DNA of 54,139 nucleotides from positions 1 to 54,139 of the forward strand of contig JAFLSX010000011.1 in the NCBI GenBank assembly GCA_022510705.1, given 5' to 3'. Position numbers and translations under genes: made by a program. The stretch comes from Lachnospiraceae bacterium (GTDB lineage Bacteria > Bacillota > Clostridia > Lachnospirales > Lachnospiraceae). Under the pieces are notes generated by a model that had not been told where the DNA came from, did not search any database, and was given only the letters and a program-made list of their open reading frames with translations. The stretch's first letter is position 1. Each line of letters starts with the position of its first letter. Below, piece by piece: positions 8,156 through 16,415 of this stretch.

Positions 8156-9478
8156 CTAATTTGCTGCTCCCAGCGTGATTTCCATACTCATTTCCCGGTA
8201 ACTGTTCTGGGAAAGCCTTTGCACAACTATAGTAACAGTCTGCCCCGCCTCCAAACGCTGCAGAGTGGTCGTATAGTTGGTAAAATTCTCAATACTGCTG
8301 CCATCTAATTCCACAATGATGTCGCCTCGCTGAATGCCTGCCAGCATAGCGGGAGAATCCATTGCAACTTCCCGCACATAGGCGCCGTAGGGCACGCCCA
8401 TTTCCTTGTTGGCTGCCGCCGTCACATCCACGCCGCTTACACCCAGATAGGCCAATTCTTTTCCGTTGGACATATTTTCAATGAGCTTGCGCAGCTCGGA
8501 AATCCCAATTGCCGTAACCGCATTTCTTCTGTCCGTTCCGCCACCTCCCGGAATGATAATTCCAATGATCTGTGAACGCATATTGAAAAGCACGCCCGTA
8601 GCCTGCTGACTTCCGTAAATATCCGTTGTCAGCAGTTTGTAAGTGGCATCCACCTTACTCCAGATACTGCCCGCAGAGACCAGCATACCGTATCCCGCGG
8701 ATCCTACCGTTCCCATGGGTGCACCCAGCGCAACCACCGGAACCCCCACCGGATCCCGCATATTGGAGGAACCCAGATCGGCAATTTTCACCTTGTCCCG
8801 GGTGCTCTCGGGCAGACCGTCAATCTGTACCGCTACTACCGCCAGGCCCGTCTGTCTGTCCCATTGCCTGAGTTCAGCCTCTGCACCCGTACCATCGATA
8901 AAGGTCACCAAAATGCTCTCGGTACCCCTTACGGTAGCACTGTCCGTCAGAATTAAGTATTCCGATCCGTTTGTAGCAATTATGACACCGCTGGTTCTGC
9001 CTTCGCTTTCGTAGGTATTATTCAGCCAGTCCACATCGGAGGTCATCACTGTCACAACCACCATAGATGCTTCCAGTTCCTTTACATAGGCATCCATAGC
9101 GCTATAAAACTGCTCATAATGTGTTTTATCCAGCTGTAGGTTCTCCAAAATTTTCTGCAGCTGTTCATCCTCTAAGATAACGGACTCTACCACTTCCTGG
9201 ATGGAGGACTCATCCTCGTCTTCCACCAGCATATCCTCCGGTGCCATTTCATCCGATTCCTCCGGCAAAATAACTAAGGGGGGCTCTTCCTCCGGGTAGA
9301 GCCAGTTACTGAATACCGGTTCCAGAATCAAAAAGGTTAAGCAGGCAATCAGACCGAAGATCACTGCCATACATACCGTTATCAAGGTCTTTCTCAACAG
9401 TTTCTTTTTGTTGAGAGGTCTTTCTTTAATTTTCTCCATTATGAAATCCGACTGCTTGTTCTGCTCGGTATCCGGCAT
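8156..9478 (-). CDS. membrane-anchored HtrA-like PDZ protein lacking the catalytic triad
   Basis: This 440-residue protein has a cytosolic N-terminus and one membrane helix (about 31-52). An acidic linker follows, then a trypsin-like domain (about 135-335) and a PDZ domain (about 340-435). The HtrA landmarks are recognisable but mutated: the His motif reads LTDSATV (178-183), the Asp motif reads DRQTGLAVV with Gly at the Asp position (211), and GNSGG reads GSQQAT (289-294). All three catalytic residues are therefore missing, while the fold and PDZ core (GIQRGDIIVELDG) remain. It is probably a pseudoprotease acting as an extracytoplasmic binding or scaffold protein. Automatic annotation would call it a serine protease. 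Confidence 0.88.
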   Translation of the reverse strand: MPDTEQNKQSDFIMEKIKERPLNKKKLLRKTLITVCMAVIFGLIACLTFLILEPVFSNWLYPEEEPPLVILPEESDEMAPEDMLVEDEDESSIQEVVESVILEDEQLQKILENLQLDKTHYEQFYSAMDAYVKELEASMVVVTVMTSDVDWLNNTYESEGRTSGVIIATNGSEYLILTDSATVRGTESILVTFIDGTGAEAELRQWDRQTGLAVVAVQIDGLPESTRDKVKIADLGSSNMRDPVGVPVVALGAPMGTVGSAGYGMLVSAGSIWSKVDATYKLLTTDIYGSQQATGVLFNMRSQIIGIIIPGGGGTDRRNAVTAIGISELRKLIENMSNGKELAYLGVSGVDVTAAANKEMGVPYGAYVREVAMDSPAMLAGIQRGDIIVELDGSSIENFTNYTTTLQRLEAGQTVTIVVQRLSQNSYREMSMEITLGAAN

Positions 9479-9519
9479 GCGCTTATGACCTCCTGCATTT
9501 TCCGATTCTTTCAGTTAAG

Positions 9520-9548
9520 AGTATAGCCGATTGTACGTCGATTGTAAA
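9520..9548 (-). promoter_or_regulatory. sigma-A-type promoter of the HtrA-like gene
   Basis: On the minus strand TTTACA (-35) is followed by a 17-base spacer and TATACT (-10), about 40 bases upstream of the start codon and downstream of the tRNA terminator. It probably drives the HtrA-like gene and perhaps yhaM-rlmD. Confidence 0.7.
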
Positions 9549-9562
9549 TGTTTTATGCGTAC

Positions 9563-9590
9563 AAAAAAGACCTGAAAGCTCAGGTCTTTT
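9563..9590 (-). terminator. terminator after tRNA-Gly
   Basis: AAAAGACCTGA-aagc-TCAGGTCTTTT is a near-perfect palindrome two bases after the 3' end of the tRNA, with T-runs on both strands, so it can work in either direction. Confidence 0.85.
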
Positions 9591-9591
9591 A

Positions 9592-9662
9592 AGCAGCTAG
9601 CGGGAATCGAACCCGTCTCTCCAGCTTGGGAAGCTAGCATTCTACCGATGAACTATAGCTGC
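9592..9662 (-). tRNA. tRNA-Gly(CCC)
   Basis: The reverse complement GCAGCTATAGTTCATCGGTA... folds as a 71-nt tRNA: acceptor GCAGCTA/TAGCTGC with discriminator T, anticodon stem CTAGC/GCTGG, and loop TTCCCAA with anticodon CCC reading GGG codons. The T-loop is TTCGATT with a GGG/CCC-rich stem. The 3' CCA is not encoded. Confidence 0.93.
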
Positions 9663-9721
9663 ATGTATTCTACGTTAGCAGAATCATTATACCATAGTCC
9701 CGGCAAAAATGCCAGTTTATT

Positions 9722-11029
9722 TTATTGTACTGCTTTGAAGGCCTCTTCCAGGTCTTCAATAATGTCGTCGATATTCTCTGTACCGATAGATAAGCGGATA
9801 GTATTGGGGGCAATACCCTGATCTTCCAGTTCCTCATCGTTTAACTGAGAATGAGTCGTGGATGCAGGATGGATTACTAAGGACTTCACATCTGCTACAT
9901 TTGCTAACAGGCTGAAAAGTTCCAGATTGTCAATGAAATCCTGTGCTTTCTTAGCATCTCCTTTAATCTCAAAGGTAAAAATGGAGCCGCCGCCATTAGG
10001 GAAATATTTCTTATACAGTGCCTGCTGCCCTGCATCCTCGGAAACAGAGGGATGATGTACTGCTTCTACCTGAGGATGATTCTTTAAATACTGTACTACC
10101 TTCAACGCATTCTCTACATGTCTTTCCACACGCAGGGACAGAGTTTCCAGCCCCTGCAGGAAGAAGAATGCATGGAACGGAGATAAGGTTGCACCCGTAT
10201 CACGCAACAAGATAGCACGAATCTTGGTCACAAATGCTGCCGCTCCTACTGCCTTGGTGAAGCTTACACCATGATAGCTGGGATTGGGATCAACCAGGGA
10301 AGGGAACTTTCCGCTTGCTTCCCAATCGAACTTACCGCTGTCCACAATAACACCGCCGATGGTGGTGCCGTGACCACCGATAAATTTGGTTGCAGAATGT
10401 ACCACGATGTCTGCACCGTATTCAATGGGGCGAACCAGATAAGGTGTTGCAAAGGTATTGTCAATTACCAAAGGAATCTTATGCGCATGGGCAATACCTG
10501 CCAGCTTTTCAATATCCACAACATCTGATTTGGGATTTCCCAGAGTTTCAATAAAGAGTGCCTTGGTATTGTCTTTAATTGCGGCTTCTACTTCCTCATA
10601 GTTGAAGGGATCCACAAAGGTGGTAGTGATACCGTATTCCGGCAGCGTATGTGCTAACAGGTTGTAAGTCCCGCCGTAGATATTCTTTGCGGATACAATG
10701 TGATCACCTGCATGCGCCAGATTTTCAAAGGTATATGTAATGGCTGCTGCACCGGACGCTACCGCCAAAGCTGCAACGCCGCCTTCTAAGGCTGCGATTC
10801 TCTGTTCAAAAACATCCTCGGTGGGATTGGTCAGTCTGCCGTAGATATTGCCGGCATCCCTTAACCCAAATCTGTCCGCTGCATGCTGGCTGTTGTGGAA
10901 TACAAAGGATGACGTCTGGTAAATGGGAACGGCTCTTGCGTCCGTAACCGGATCGGCCTGCTCCTGTCCAACGTGTAACTGTAAAGTTTCAAATTTTAAG
11001 TTTCTGTCTTTATACGCTTTCTTGCTCAT
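9722..11029 (-). CDS. metY: O-acetylhomoserine aminocarboxypropyltransferase (sulfhydrylase)
   Basis: This 435-residue enzyme belongs to the Cys/Met-metabolism PLP family (fold type I). It makes homocysteine from O-acetylhomoserine and sulfide. The PLP Schiff-base lysine is K215 in HSATKFIGGHG. Other family marks are IYGRLTNPT, the VASGAAAITYT loop and VIDNTFATPYL. The length near 435 and the ending GTENIDDIIEDLEEAF fit MetY rather than the shorter cystathionine enzymes (about 380). It is transcribed alone, with AGAGGAG before the ATG. With luxS and mtnN at 24.8-26 kb it contributes to sulfur amino-acid metabolism, though it is not linked to them. No SAM riboswitch or T-box fits in the roughly 110-base upstream gap. 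Confidence 0.95.
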   Translation of the reverse strand: MSKKAYKDRNLKFETLQLHVGQEQADPVTDARAVPIYQTSSFVFHNSQHAADRFGLRDAGNIYGRLTNPTEDVFEQRIAALEGGVAALAVASGAAAITYTFENLAHAGDHIVSAKNIYGGTYNLLAHTLPEYGITTTFVDPFNYEEVEAAIKDNTKALFIETLGNPKSDVVDIEKLAGIAHAHKIPLVIDNTFATPYLVRPIEYGADIVVHSATKFIGGHGTTIGGVIVDSGKFDWEASGKFPSLVDPNPSYHGVSFTKAVGAAAFVTKIRAILLRDTGATLSPFHAFFFLQGLETLSLRVERHVENALKVVQYLKNHPQVEAVHHPSVSEDAGQQALYKKYFPNGGGSIFTFEIKGDAKKAQDFIDNLELFSLLANVADVKSLVIHPASTTHSQLNDEELEDQGIAPNTIRLSIGTENIDDIIEDLEEAFKAVQ

Positions 11030-11138
11030 AATTCTCCTCTTTCCGCGGTACCTCCCGCTGTTATTTCATGCACTTATCCTAGCACGCTTTCCCATACTTG
11101 TCTAATACTTAAAAAAGTTGGCTGGTTATAGGAAAAAG

Positions 11139-12074
11139 TTATAGCAGGGATTTATTCTCCTCCATTTCCTCAAAGCTATAACTTATCCGCAGCACGTTCT
11201 GTATCAGTTTTACATCCACGTTACCGCCCATGGCTTCAGTCAGTAATTTATTGATGGTAAGACCCAGACCACTGCTCTGTTGTGTTCGGGAATTTTCCTG
11301 CACATAGAAGCGTTCAAACAGATGAGGAATATCTTTTTCGTTTAAAACAGAAGTATCATTTTCAAAGATCAGGCAGATTTTTCCTTCTGCTCTGCATACA
11401 GAAATGTGCAGAAAACTTTCCGCATAGCGCAAAGCGTTCTGCAGCATATTGTTAAAGATGCGTTCCATGGCAGCACTGTCCGCCATGATAAAAAGAGGCG
11501 TCTCTTCAATAGCAAAATCCACAAGCAGGCCTCGCTTTTCAAAAAGCTGATAATAAAGCAGACTGGTCTCTTCCGTAAAGCGCGCAATGTTCAACCGCTC
11601 CATACATAGATGATAATCATCCATTTCCAGCCGGGACATATCGTAAAAATTCCCTATCAGACTCTGCAGCGTTTTTGCTTTTTTGCCGGCACGCTCCAAA
11701 TTGCTCTTATCCTCCGCGCTTAAACCTTCACCCTCCAAAAGTTCCAAATATCCGATAATGGCCGTCAGCGGTGTACGCAGATCATGGCTGATATTTTCAA
11801 TCTGTGCGCGCAGCTGCCTCTCTCGGTTTTTATAACCAATACGTTCTATTTTAGAGAACCGAATGTACTCATTCATTGTCCGTATAAAGGCCTCTGCCTC
11901 TTTATTTGGATAGGAAAGCAGGAGGATCCGGTTTTCTTCCGGATTCTCCCGAATCTCTTTTAAGTCCTTCTCTGCCTTTTTTAAATTTGCTTTCAGACAA
12001 TAGAAGCGCACCATATAAAAAGCAGTGATACAGATGATAACAACGAGTAAAACCCAAACCATATGAACATCCAT
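11139..12074 (-). CDS. sensor histidine kinase with one membrane helix
   Basis: This 311-residue kinase has a single N-terminal helix (about 5-24) and almost no extracytoplasmic part. A coiled-coil linker leads to the H-box ENISHDLRTPLTA, N-box NNMLQNALRYA and G-box SSGLGLTINKLL. With so little outside the membrane it probably senses through the membrane or through the adjacent ABC transporter, as the BceS-type kinases do. It is the last gene of the operon RR (13951) - ABC ATPase - permease - kinase and lies 38 bases after the permease. Confidence 0.9.
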   Translation of the reverse strand: MDVHMVWVLLVVIICITAFYMVRFYCLKANLKKAEKDLKEIRENPEENRILLLSYPNKEAEAFIRTMNEYIRFSKIERIGYKNRERQLRAQIENISHDLRTPLTAIIGYLELLEGEGLSAEDKSNLERAGKKAKTLQSLIGNFYDMSRLEMDDYHLCMERLNIARFTEETSLLYYQLFEKRGLLVDFAIEETPLFIMADSAAMERIFNNMLQNALRYAESFLHISVCRAEGKICLIFENDTSVLNEKDIPHLFERFYVQENSRTQQSSGLGLTINKLLTEAMGGNVDVKLIQNVLRISYSFEEMEENKSLL

Positions 12075-12112
12075 GCCTTTCTAAAGACCGATAACCGCCA
12101 TCCGGGAAGAAA

Positions 12113-12895
12113 CTATATTTCCTTCCGACGCATGCCCACAATTCCTATCACTAAAAATATGACTATGCCAAACAAGCCAACCAACAGCGTCCGAAGCAAA
12201 CCTTCCGGAACCTGCCATAGCCATTGCACGTGAAAATCTTCCGCTCCTACAATATTCTGGGTAGAACCTATCACATTGACTGCCAGCCAATTATAGAGCT
12301 CCGCAAAAAAAGCAAACTTCATACCCAAAAATAAACAGATAATAGGAACGCCTTCAAATATGATCAGCCAACTCCAGCTTGCAGTTGTTTCCGATCTAAG
12401 CAGAAAACAGAGAGTCAGCGCGGCCAGTAATCCCGCAACCAAAATCGGACTGTTGGCCAAATAAGTTCCCAGAAATGCTTGTAGCATTTCTATACCGCTG
12501 TCTTCCAAAAGAAGATAACTGCTGGCAATAAAAATAGCCAGAACAACTGTTAATGACAAAAAAGCGACAATGAGCGACACAATAATCTTTCCCAGATATA
12601 TTTTAATAGGACTGCCGCCAAAGGCAATACTGTTTCCCAGGGTTCTGTTCTTATACTCATCTCCAAAGACAATAGCGCCCATCACAATAGTCAGCATAAG
12701 CACCACATTTATAAAAGTACATGCCGTATAGAACACAAATGTTGTATTGGCATATCCGAAAGTAGGCTCACTCTGCCATATTGCATTTAGCAGCAAATTC
12801 ATGATCAACAAAAGTGCCGTACATATCCCGCAAAGAATATAAATCCCCTTGCTGTGGCTTATCCTGTATAATTCACTCTTAATATAGTTAAGCAT
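12113..12895 (-). CDS. ABC-2 type permease, lantibiotic/bacitracin-export-like
   Basis: This integral membrane protein of about 260 residues has six predicted helices: near the N-terminus (ILCGICTALLLIMNLLLN), in FVFYTACTFINVVLMLTIVMGAIVFG, and four more ending in LFGIVIFLVIGIVG. FGDEYKNRTLGNSIAFG is the typical ABC-2 motif between helices. The track start at 12937 overlaps the ATPase gene. The likely start is ATG 12895 (MLNYIKSEL), which has GGGGAGGTG upstream and sits one base after the ATPase stop. It pairs with the ATPase as an exporter or immunity pump for peptides or antibiotics (inference). Confidence 0.87.
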   Translation of the reverse strand: MLNYIKSELYRISHSKGIYILCGICTALLLIMNLLLNAIWQSEPTFGYANTTFVFYTACTFINVVLMLTIVMGAIVFGDEYKNRTLGNSIAFGGSPIKIYLGKIIVSLIVAFLSLTVVLAIFIASSYLLLEDSGIEMLQAFLGTYLANSPILVAGLLAALTLCFLLRSETTASWSWLIIFEGVPIICLFLGMKFAFFAELYNWLAVNVIGSTQNIVGAEDFHVQWLWQVPEGLLRTLLVGLFGIVIFLVIGIVGMRRKEI

Positions 12896-12896
12896 G

Positions 12897-13844
12897 TTAC
12901 ACCTCCCCTTTAGGCATTTCTGCCTCTTCTCTTTCACCTACCAGATTCATGTAGTAATTTTCCAGATTGATCTCCTTCATTTCAAATCCCAGCAGACCGA
13001 TTCCATGATTTACTGCCAGTGCGCTGTAATCAGCAATATTGTCCACCTTCTCCAGAATATGAATACAGTTATCCGGCAGCACCCGGTAATTGCTGCAGAG
13101 CATTTCTGCTTCCAAAAGGGCTGTGTAAGCCGCCGCATCCGTAACCTTAATTTCCAAAAAGGCACGACATTTTTCCCGCAGTTTCTCCGCGCTGATCTGC
13201 TCCGCTAACTCTCCACGACTCAAAAAGCCGTAATCGGTAGCAATATTTTCCAGTTCCGTCAATATGTGACTGGAAATGAGGATGGTAACACCTTGTTCTT
13301 TATTCAGTTTTAACAGTAAGTTTCTTATTTCCACAATTCCTGCCGGATCCAGGCCGTTTATCGGCTCGTCCAATATCAACAGCTCCGGATCTCCCATCAG
13401 TGCCAGCGCCAGTCCCAGCCTCTGCTTCATACCTAAAGACAGATTTACAAATTTTTTCTTCGCGGCATGGGAAAGGCCCACCAGTTCTAACATTTTATCC
13501 ACAGAGTCTTTTCCGGGAATCCCTCTCTGTATGCGGTAATATTCCAGATTCTGTCTGGCGGTCAGCTTGGGATAAAAACCCGGCATCTCTATGATGGCTC
13601 CCGTTTGGGTTCGGGCTTTCCTGTATCCGGCCTCTGTCTCTTCTCCCATTATGGTAAAGTTTCCGCTTGTGGGTCGAATCTGTCCGGTAAGTATTTTTAA
13701 AAAAGTGGTTTTTCCCGCTCCGTTATTTCCCACCAGTCCGTAAATACTGCCCTTTTTTATCCGGATATTTGCATCCTTTAAGGCCGCAGTCTGCCCATAG
13801 AGCTTCGTCAGCCTATCCGATTTTATGATCCATTCCTCGCTCAT
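12897..13844 (-). CDS. ABC transporter ATPase, BcrA-like
   Basis: This 315-residue ATPase has Walker A GNNGAGKTT (about 38-46), signature NLSLGMKQRLGLALAL, Walker B LLILDEPINGLDP, and the H-loop SSHIL. A C-terminal domain of about 100 residues follows the ATPase core, as in drug and lantibiotic exporters. It is the second gene of the operon RR - ATPase - permease - kinase, the layout of antimicrobial-peptide sensing and detoxification modules. The substrate is unknown. Confidence 0.92.
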   Translation of the reverse strand: MSEEWIIKSDRLTKLYGQTAALKDANIRIKKGSIYGLVGNNGAGKTTFLKILTGQIRPTSGNFTIMGEETEAGYRKARTQTGAIIEMPGFYPKLTARQNLEYYRIQRGIPGKDSVDKMLELVGLSHAAKKKFVNLSLGMKQRLGLALALMGDPELLILDEPINGLDPAGIVEIRNLLLKLNKEQGVTILISSHILTELENIATDYGFLSRGELAEQISAEKLREKCRAFLEIKVTDAAAYTALLEAEMLCSNYRVLPDNCIHILEKVDNIADYSALAVNHGIGLLGFEMKEINLENYYMNLVGEREEAEMPKGEV

Positions 13845-13950
13845 AATTTCTCTCCTTTCCGAAATCTGGCTTTATCATACTCTTATTAGCTTAAATTAGT
13901 CCTTTAGAAAGTTTAAAGAAATTATAAAGCTTAAAATACCGCTTTCCTTC

Positions 13951-14664
13951 CTACGCCATTTTAAACCCGATGCCCCAAACCGTCTTAATATATTCTTCCG
14001 TATCCAGTGCCGCTATCTTTTTGCGCAGATTACTTACATGCACATTTATGGTATTGTCCTCTCCCAGATAACTGCCCTGCCAGATCAATTCATAGAGGCT
14101 CTCACGAGAAAAGACCTTTCCCGGATTCTGTACCAACAAACACAAAATATCATATTCATGAGCCGTCAGTAAAAGCGGCTTTTCACTCACTGTAGCTTCC
14201 CTGGCTTCGGGATAAATTTTCAATTTCTTATAGGAAAGAATCTGCTCCTGCATCCCTGTAATCGAATTCTTACCCCTGCCGTAACGGCGTAGAGCAGAAT
14301 TGACTCTGGCAATCACCTCTTCCTTCTCAAAGGGCTTTGTGAGGTAATCGTCCGCACCCATATTTAATACTTCAACCCTGTCCTCTAAGGAAGATTTCGC
14401 AGACAGCACTATAATGGGGACATCACTGGTTTGTCTGATTTTCCCGATCAGCTCTTCCCCTGTCACTCCCGGCAGCATCAGATCCAACAAAATCAAGTCA
14501 TACTGCTCTCTGCCCGTGCCTTCAGAGAAAAGCCTTAAGCTCGCTTCGGAGCCGGAAAACGCCTGCGTGGGCACATATCCCTGCAGATGCATGATCTTTG
14601 ACAGTATCTCAGAAATATCCGCATCATCTTCCACTATCAATATCTTAACTTCATCCTCTGTCAT
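13951..14664 (-). CDS. OmpR-family response regulator
   Basis: This 237-residue regulator has a receiver domain with VEDDAD, phospho-acceptor LLDLMLPG, LSAKSS and YLTKPF, followed by a winged helix ending in TVWGIGFKMA. The ORF track extends it to 14967, but the added 101 residues are a shadow of the neighbouring gene. The real start is ATG 14664, whose ATGA overlaps the stop of the O-antigen-ligase-like gene. It probably regulates the ABC operon at 11139-13844 together with the kinase there. The 106-base gap before the ATPase gene may hold its binding site. Confidence 0.93.
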   Translation of the reverse strand: MTEDEVKILIVEDDADISEILSKIMHLQGYVPTQAFSGSEASLRLFSEGTGREQYDLILLDLMLPGVTGEELIGKIRQTSDVPIIVLSAKSSLEDRVEVLNMGADDYLTKPFEKEEVIARVNSALRRYGRGKNSITGMQEQILSYKKLKIYPEAREATVSEKPLLLTAHEYDILCLLVQNPGKVFSRESLYELIWQGSYLGEDNTINVHVSNLRKKIAALDTEEYIKTVWGIGFKMA

Positions 14665-16409
14665 GATTCTCGCCTTTCTCCCTGCTGCCGCAGCATATAT
14701 TCTCCCAATCCCATGATCAGAAAAACCTGCGTCATCTGCATGGTCTGCTGGAAACTGAAAATATTGTTTACCGTATATGTAAACAGACTCAACCCGCAGC
14801 CTATCGCTGCTGCAATTGTTCCCGCCGCGTTCTCCGCTCCTTGCGGCGCCCTTGCTTCTGCCCCGATCATCGTACTTCCCTTTACAAAACGCCAGATGGC
14901 GCTTACCACTACTCCGGCATAACCGATCAGGCCAAAAATTCCTAAGTTTGCCAGTATGGTAATCCACTCACCATGGGCATTTGTCAGTCTGCTTTCTCCA
15001 AACTGCTCCTGCACCGCCTGCAGCAGATCAGGTGCTTTTCCGCTGTCGATATAGTACCACATACCGTCCGGCCCCACGCCCACTGCTTTATGCAGCGTAT
15101 CCTGTGCCTGCCAGGTACCGATGCCTGCCATCCAGGTGCCGCCCCGGCTGCTTCCCCATTCTCTGTCAAAAACAAACAGCGGATTTTCTGACAGGGCTCC
15201 CAGACTGCCGGGATGCCGGGTATTGATTATGATTGCCGCAATAAATGACGTAAGCGTCACAAGCAAACAGATTGCCAGACAAAACCAGATTTTACGGATA
15301 CCTCTACAGTCTATCAGCCGCTTATGCCGGGCTGTATAGAACAGATAGAGAAGCAGCGCCACCACTCCCCACACCCAGGGCAACGCCCCTTTCGTCAGCA
15401 TGGTGTAAAGCGATGTCTGATAAGTATTTTGCTCCGGCCATGCAAACTGCACCAGCGCTAACGTACACAGCGTAACTCCAAATAGGAGCTGTAACTCCAG
15501 AAAATGCCCAAAGGTTTCCTTTCCTTCTTCTCCCTTGCCTGCCGCAGCAAGACCAAAGAGCAGTATCATCATAGCCGCCAGCGCCAATATTCCGCTATCA
15601 CTTCCCTGGGTAATTCCCGTTGCAAACCCTATTGCGCAGTTTATCCCCAACAAAATGCGTCTGCACTTATAGAGCCATTGGGGCTCCGAAGACTCCCTTT
15701 TACAAAACACAAACAGCGCCGCCGTCAGTGGAAAGAGAACCACGAAGTAACCGCAAAACCAGTTGATATTTCCTATGGTTGATATGTAACTGGGACCGCT
15801 GGAAGTCATGCCGGGCGCCAGATAGCCGTATCGGTTTAAAAGTCCCAGTAAAAAAACCGGCATGGAAATAACCGACAATATGAACGGAAGCCATTTTCCC
15901 AAGTGCCGGGGCAGAAAACGGGAAATCGCAAAATAAGAGCCGATCAAGACTAACTGAGGCAGAAATCCCATGTACCAGCCACTGATTCCCAAAAGTAGTT
16001 TTTGTCTATAATCTGAATAATAATAGGAAAGGCATAGGGCCACAACATAGATGATCATAAATCGATCCGTTAGCGACAGTGTATCCAGACCATCGTTGAT
16101 CAAAAGGGGGACTTTCCCTTTGGCTTCACGATTTTTCTTCCACCATAGCCACAGGGAAAATAATCCATAAAAAAACAGCAGAGCCAAAAAGACCTTGCCG
16201 GCCGCAAAACCGTACTTTCTAAAAAACTCCGCCTTATTGGTGCCAATGCGGGAATAATCTGTTTCCCAATTATAATAGTAGGGCAGGATCATCCCCATTG
16301 CCAGCACATAAAGCGCAGTAATAAACTGCAGCAGATAACGCAGCCCCTTATGACAAAGCACAACCAAAGAATCTATCTTCTTCATTGAAAACCATGTAAA
16401 CATCCACAT
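14661..16409 (-). CDS. O-antigen ligase/polymerase-like polytopic membrane protein
   Basis: This 582-residue protein has about 12 to 14 hydrophobic segments and one large loop near residues 400-480 containing DREWGSSRGGTWMAGI and TNAHGEWITILANLGIFGLIGY. That pattern (an Arg-rich loop, then N-x-H and G-x-x-G before a helix) is the mark of the WaaL/Wzy-type ligase superfamily. In a Gram-positive cell such proteins polymerise or attach a surface glycan. No glycosyltransferase cluster is nearby, so the substrate is open. It overlaps the response regulator by ATGA and follows the AI-2E-family gene by six bases. Confidence 0.8.
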   Translation of the reverse strand: MWMFTWFSMKKIDSLVVLCHKGLRYLLQFITALYVLAMGMILPYYYNWETDYSRIGTNKAEFFRKYGFAAGKVFLALLFFYGLFSLWLWWKKNREAKGKVPLLINDGLDTLSLTDRFMIIYVVALCLSYYYSDYRQKLLLGISGWYMGFLPQLVLIGSYFAISRFLPRHLGKWLPFILSVISMPVFLLGLLNRYGYLAPGMTSSGPSYISTIGNINWFCGYFVVLFPLTAALFVFCKRESSEPQWLYKCRRILLGINCAIGFATGITQGSDSGILALAAMMILLFGLAAAGKGEEGKETFGHFLELQLLFGVTLCTLALVQFAWPEQNTYQTSLYTMLTKGALPWVWGVVALLLYLFYTARHKRLIDCRGIRKIWFCLAICLLVTLTSFIAAIIINTRHPGSLGALSENPLFVFDREWGSSRGGTWMAGIGTWQAQDTLHKAVGVGPDGMWYYIDSGKAPDLLQAVQEQFGESRLTNAHGEWITILANLGIFGLIGYAGVVVSAIWRFVKGSTMIGAEARAPQGAENAAGTIAAAIGCGLSLFTYTVNNIFSFQQTMQMTQVFLIMGLGEYMLRQQGERRES

Positions 16410-16415
16410 AGATAT

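Noticed and set aside
9722-11029. Cystathionine gamma-synthase or beta-lyase instead of MetY
   Set aside because: The 435-residue length and the MetY-type insert and C-terminal motif favour O-acetylhomoserine sulfhydrylase.
11030-11138. SAM riboswitch or T-box upstream of metY
   Set aside because: The gap is about 110 bases and shows neither the conserved riboswitch core nor a T-box sequence; only a loose promoter-like pair is visible.
13951-14967. 338-residue response regulator as given in the ORF track
   Set aside because: The first 101 residues are a shadow of the O-antigen-ligase-like gene; the receiver domain begins at ATG 14664, which makes a normal ATGA overlap.
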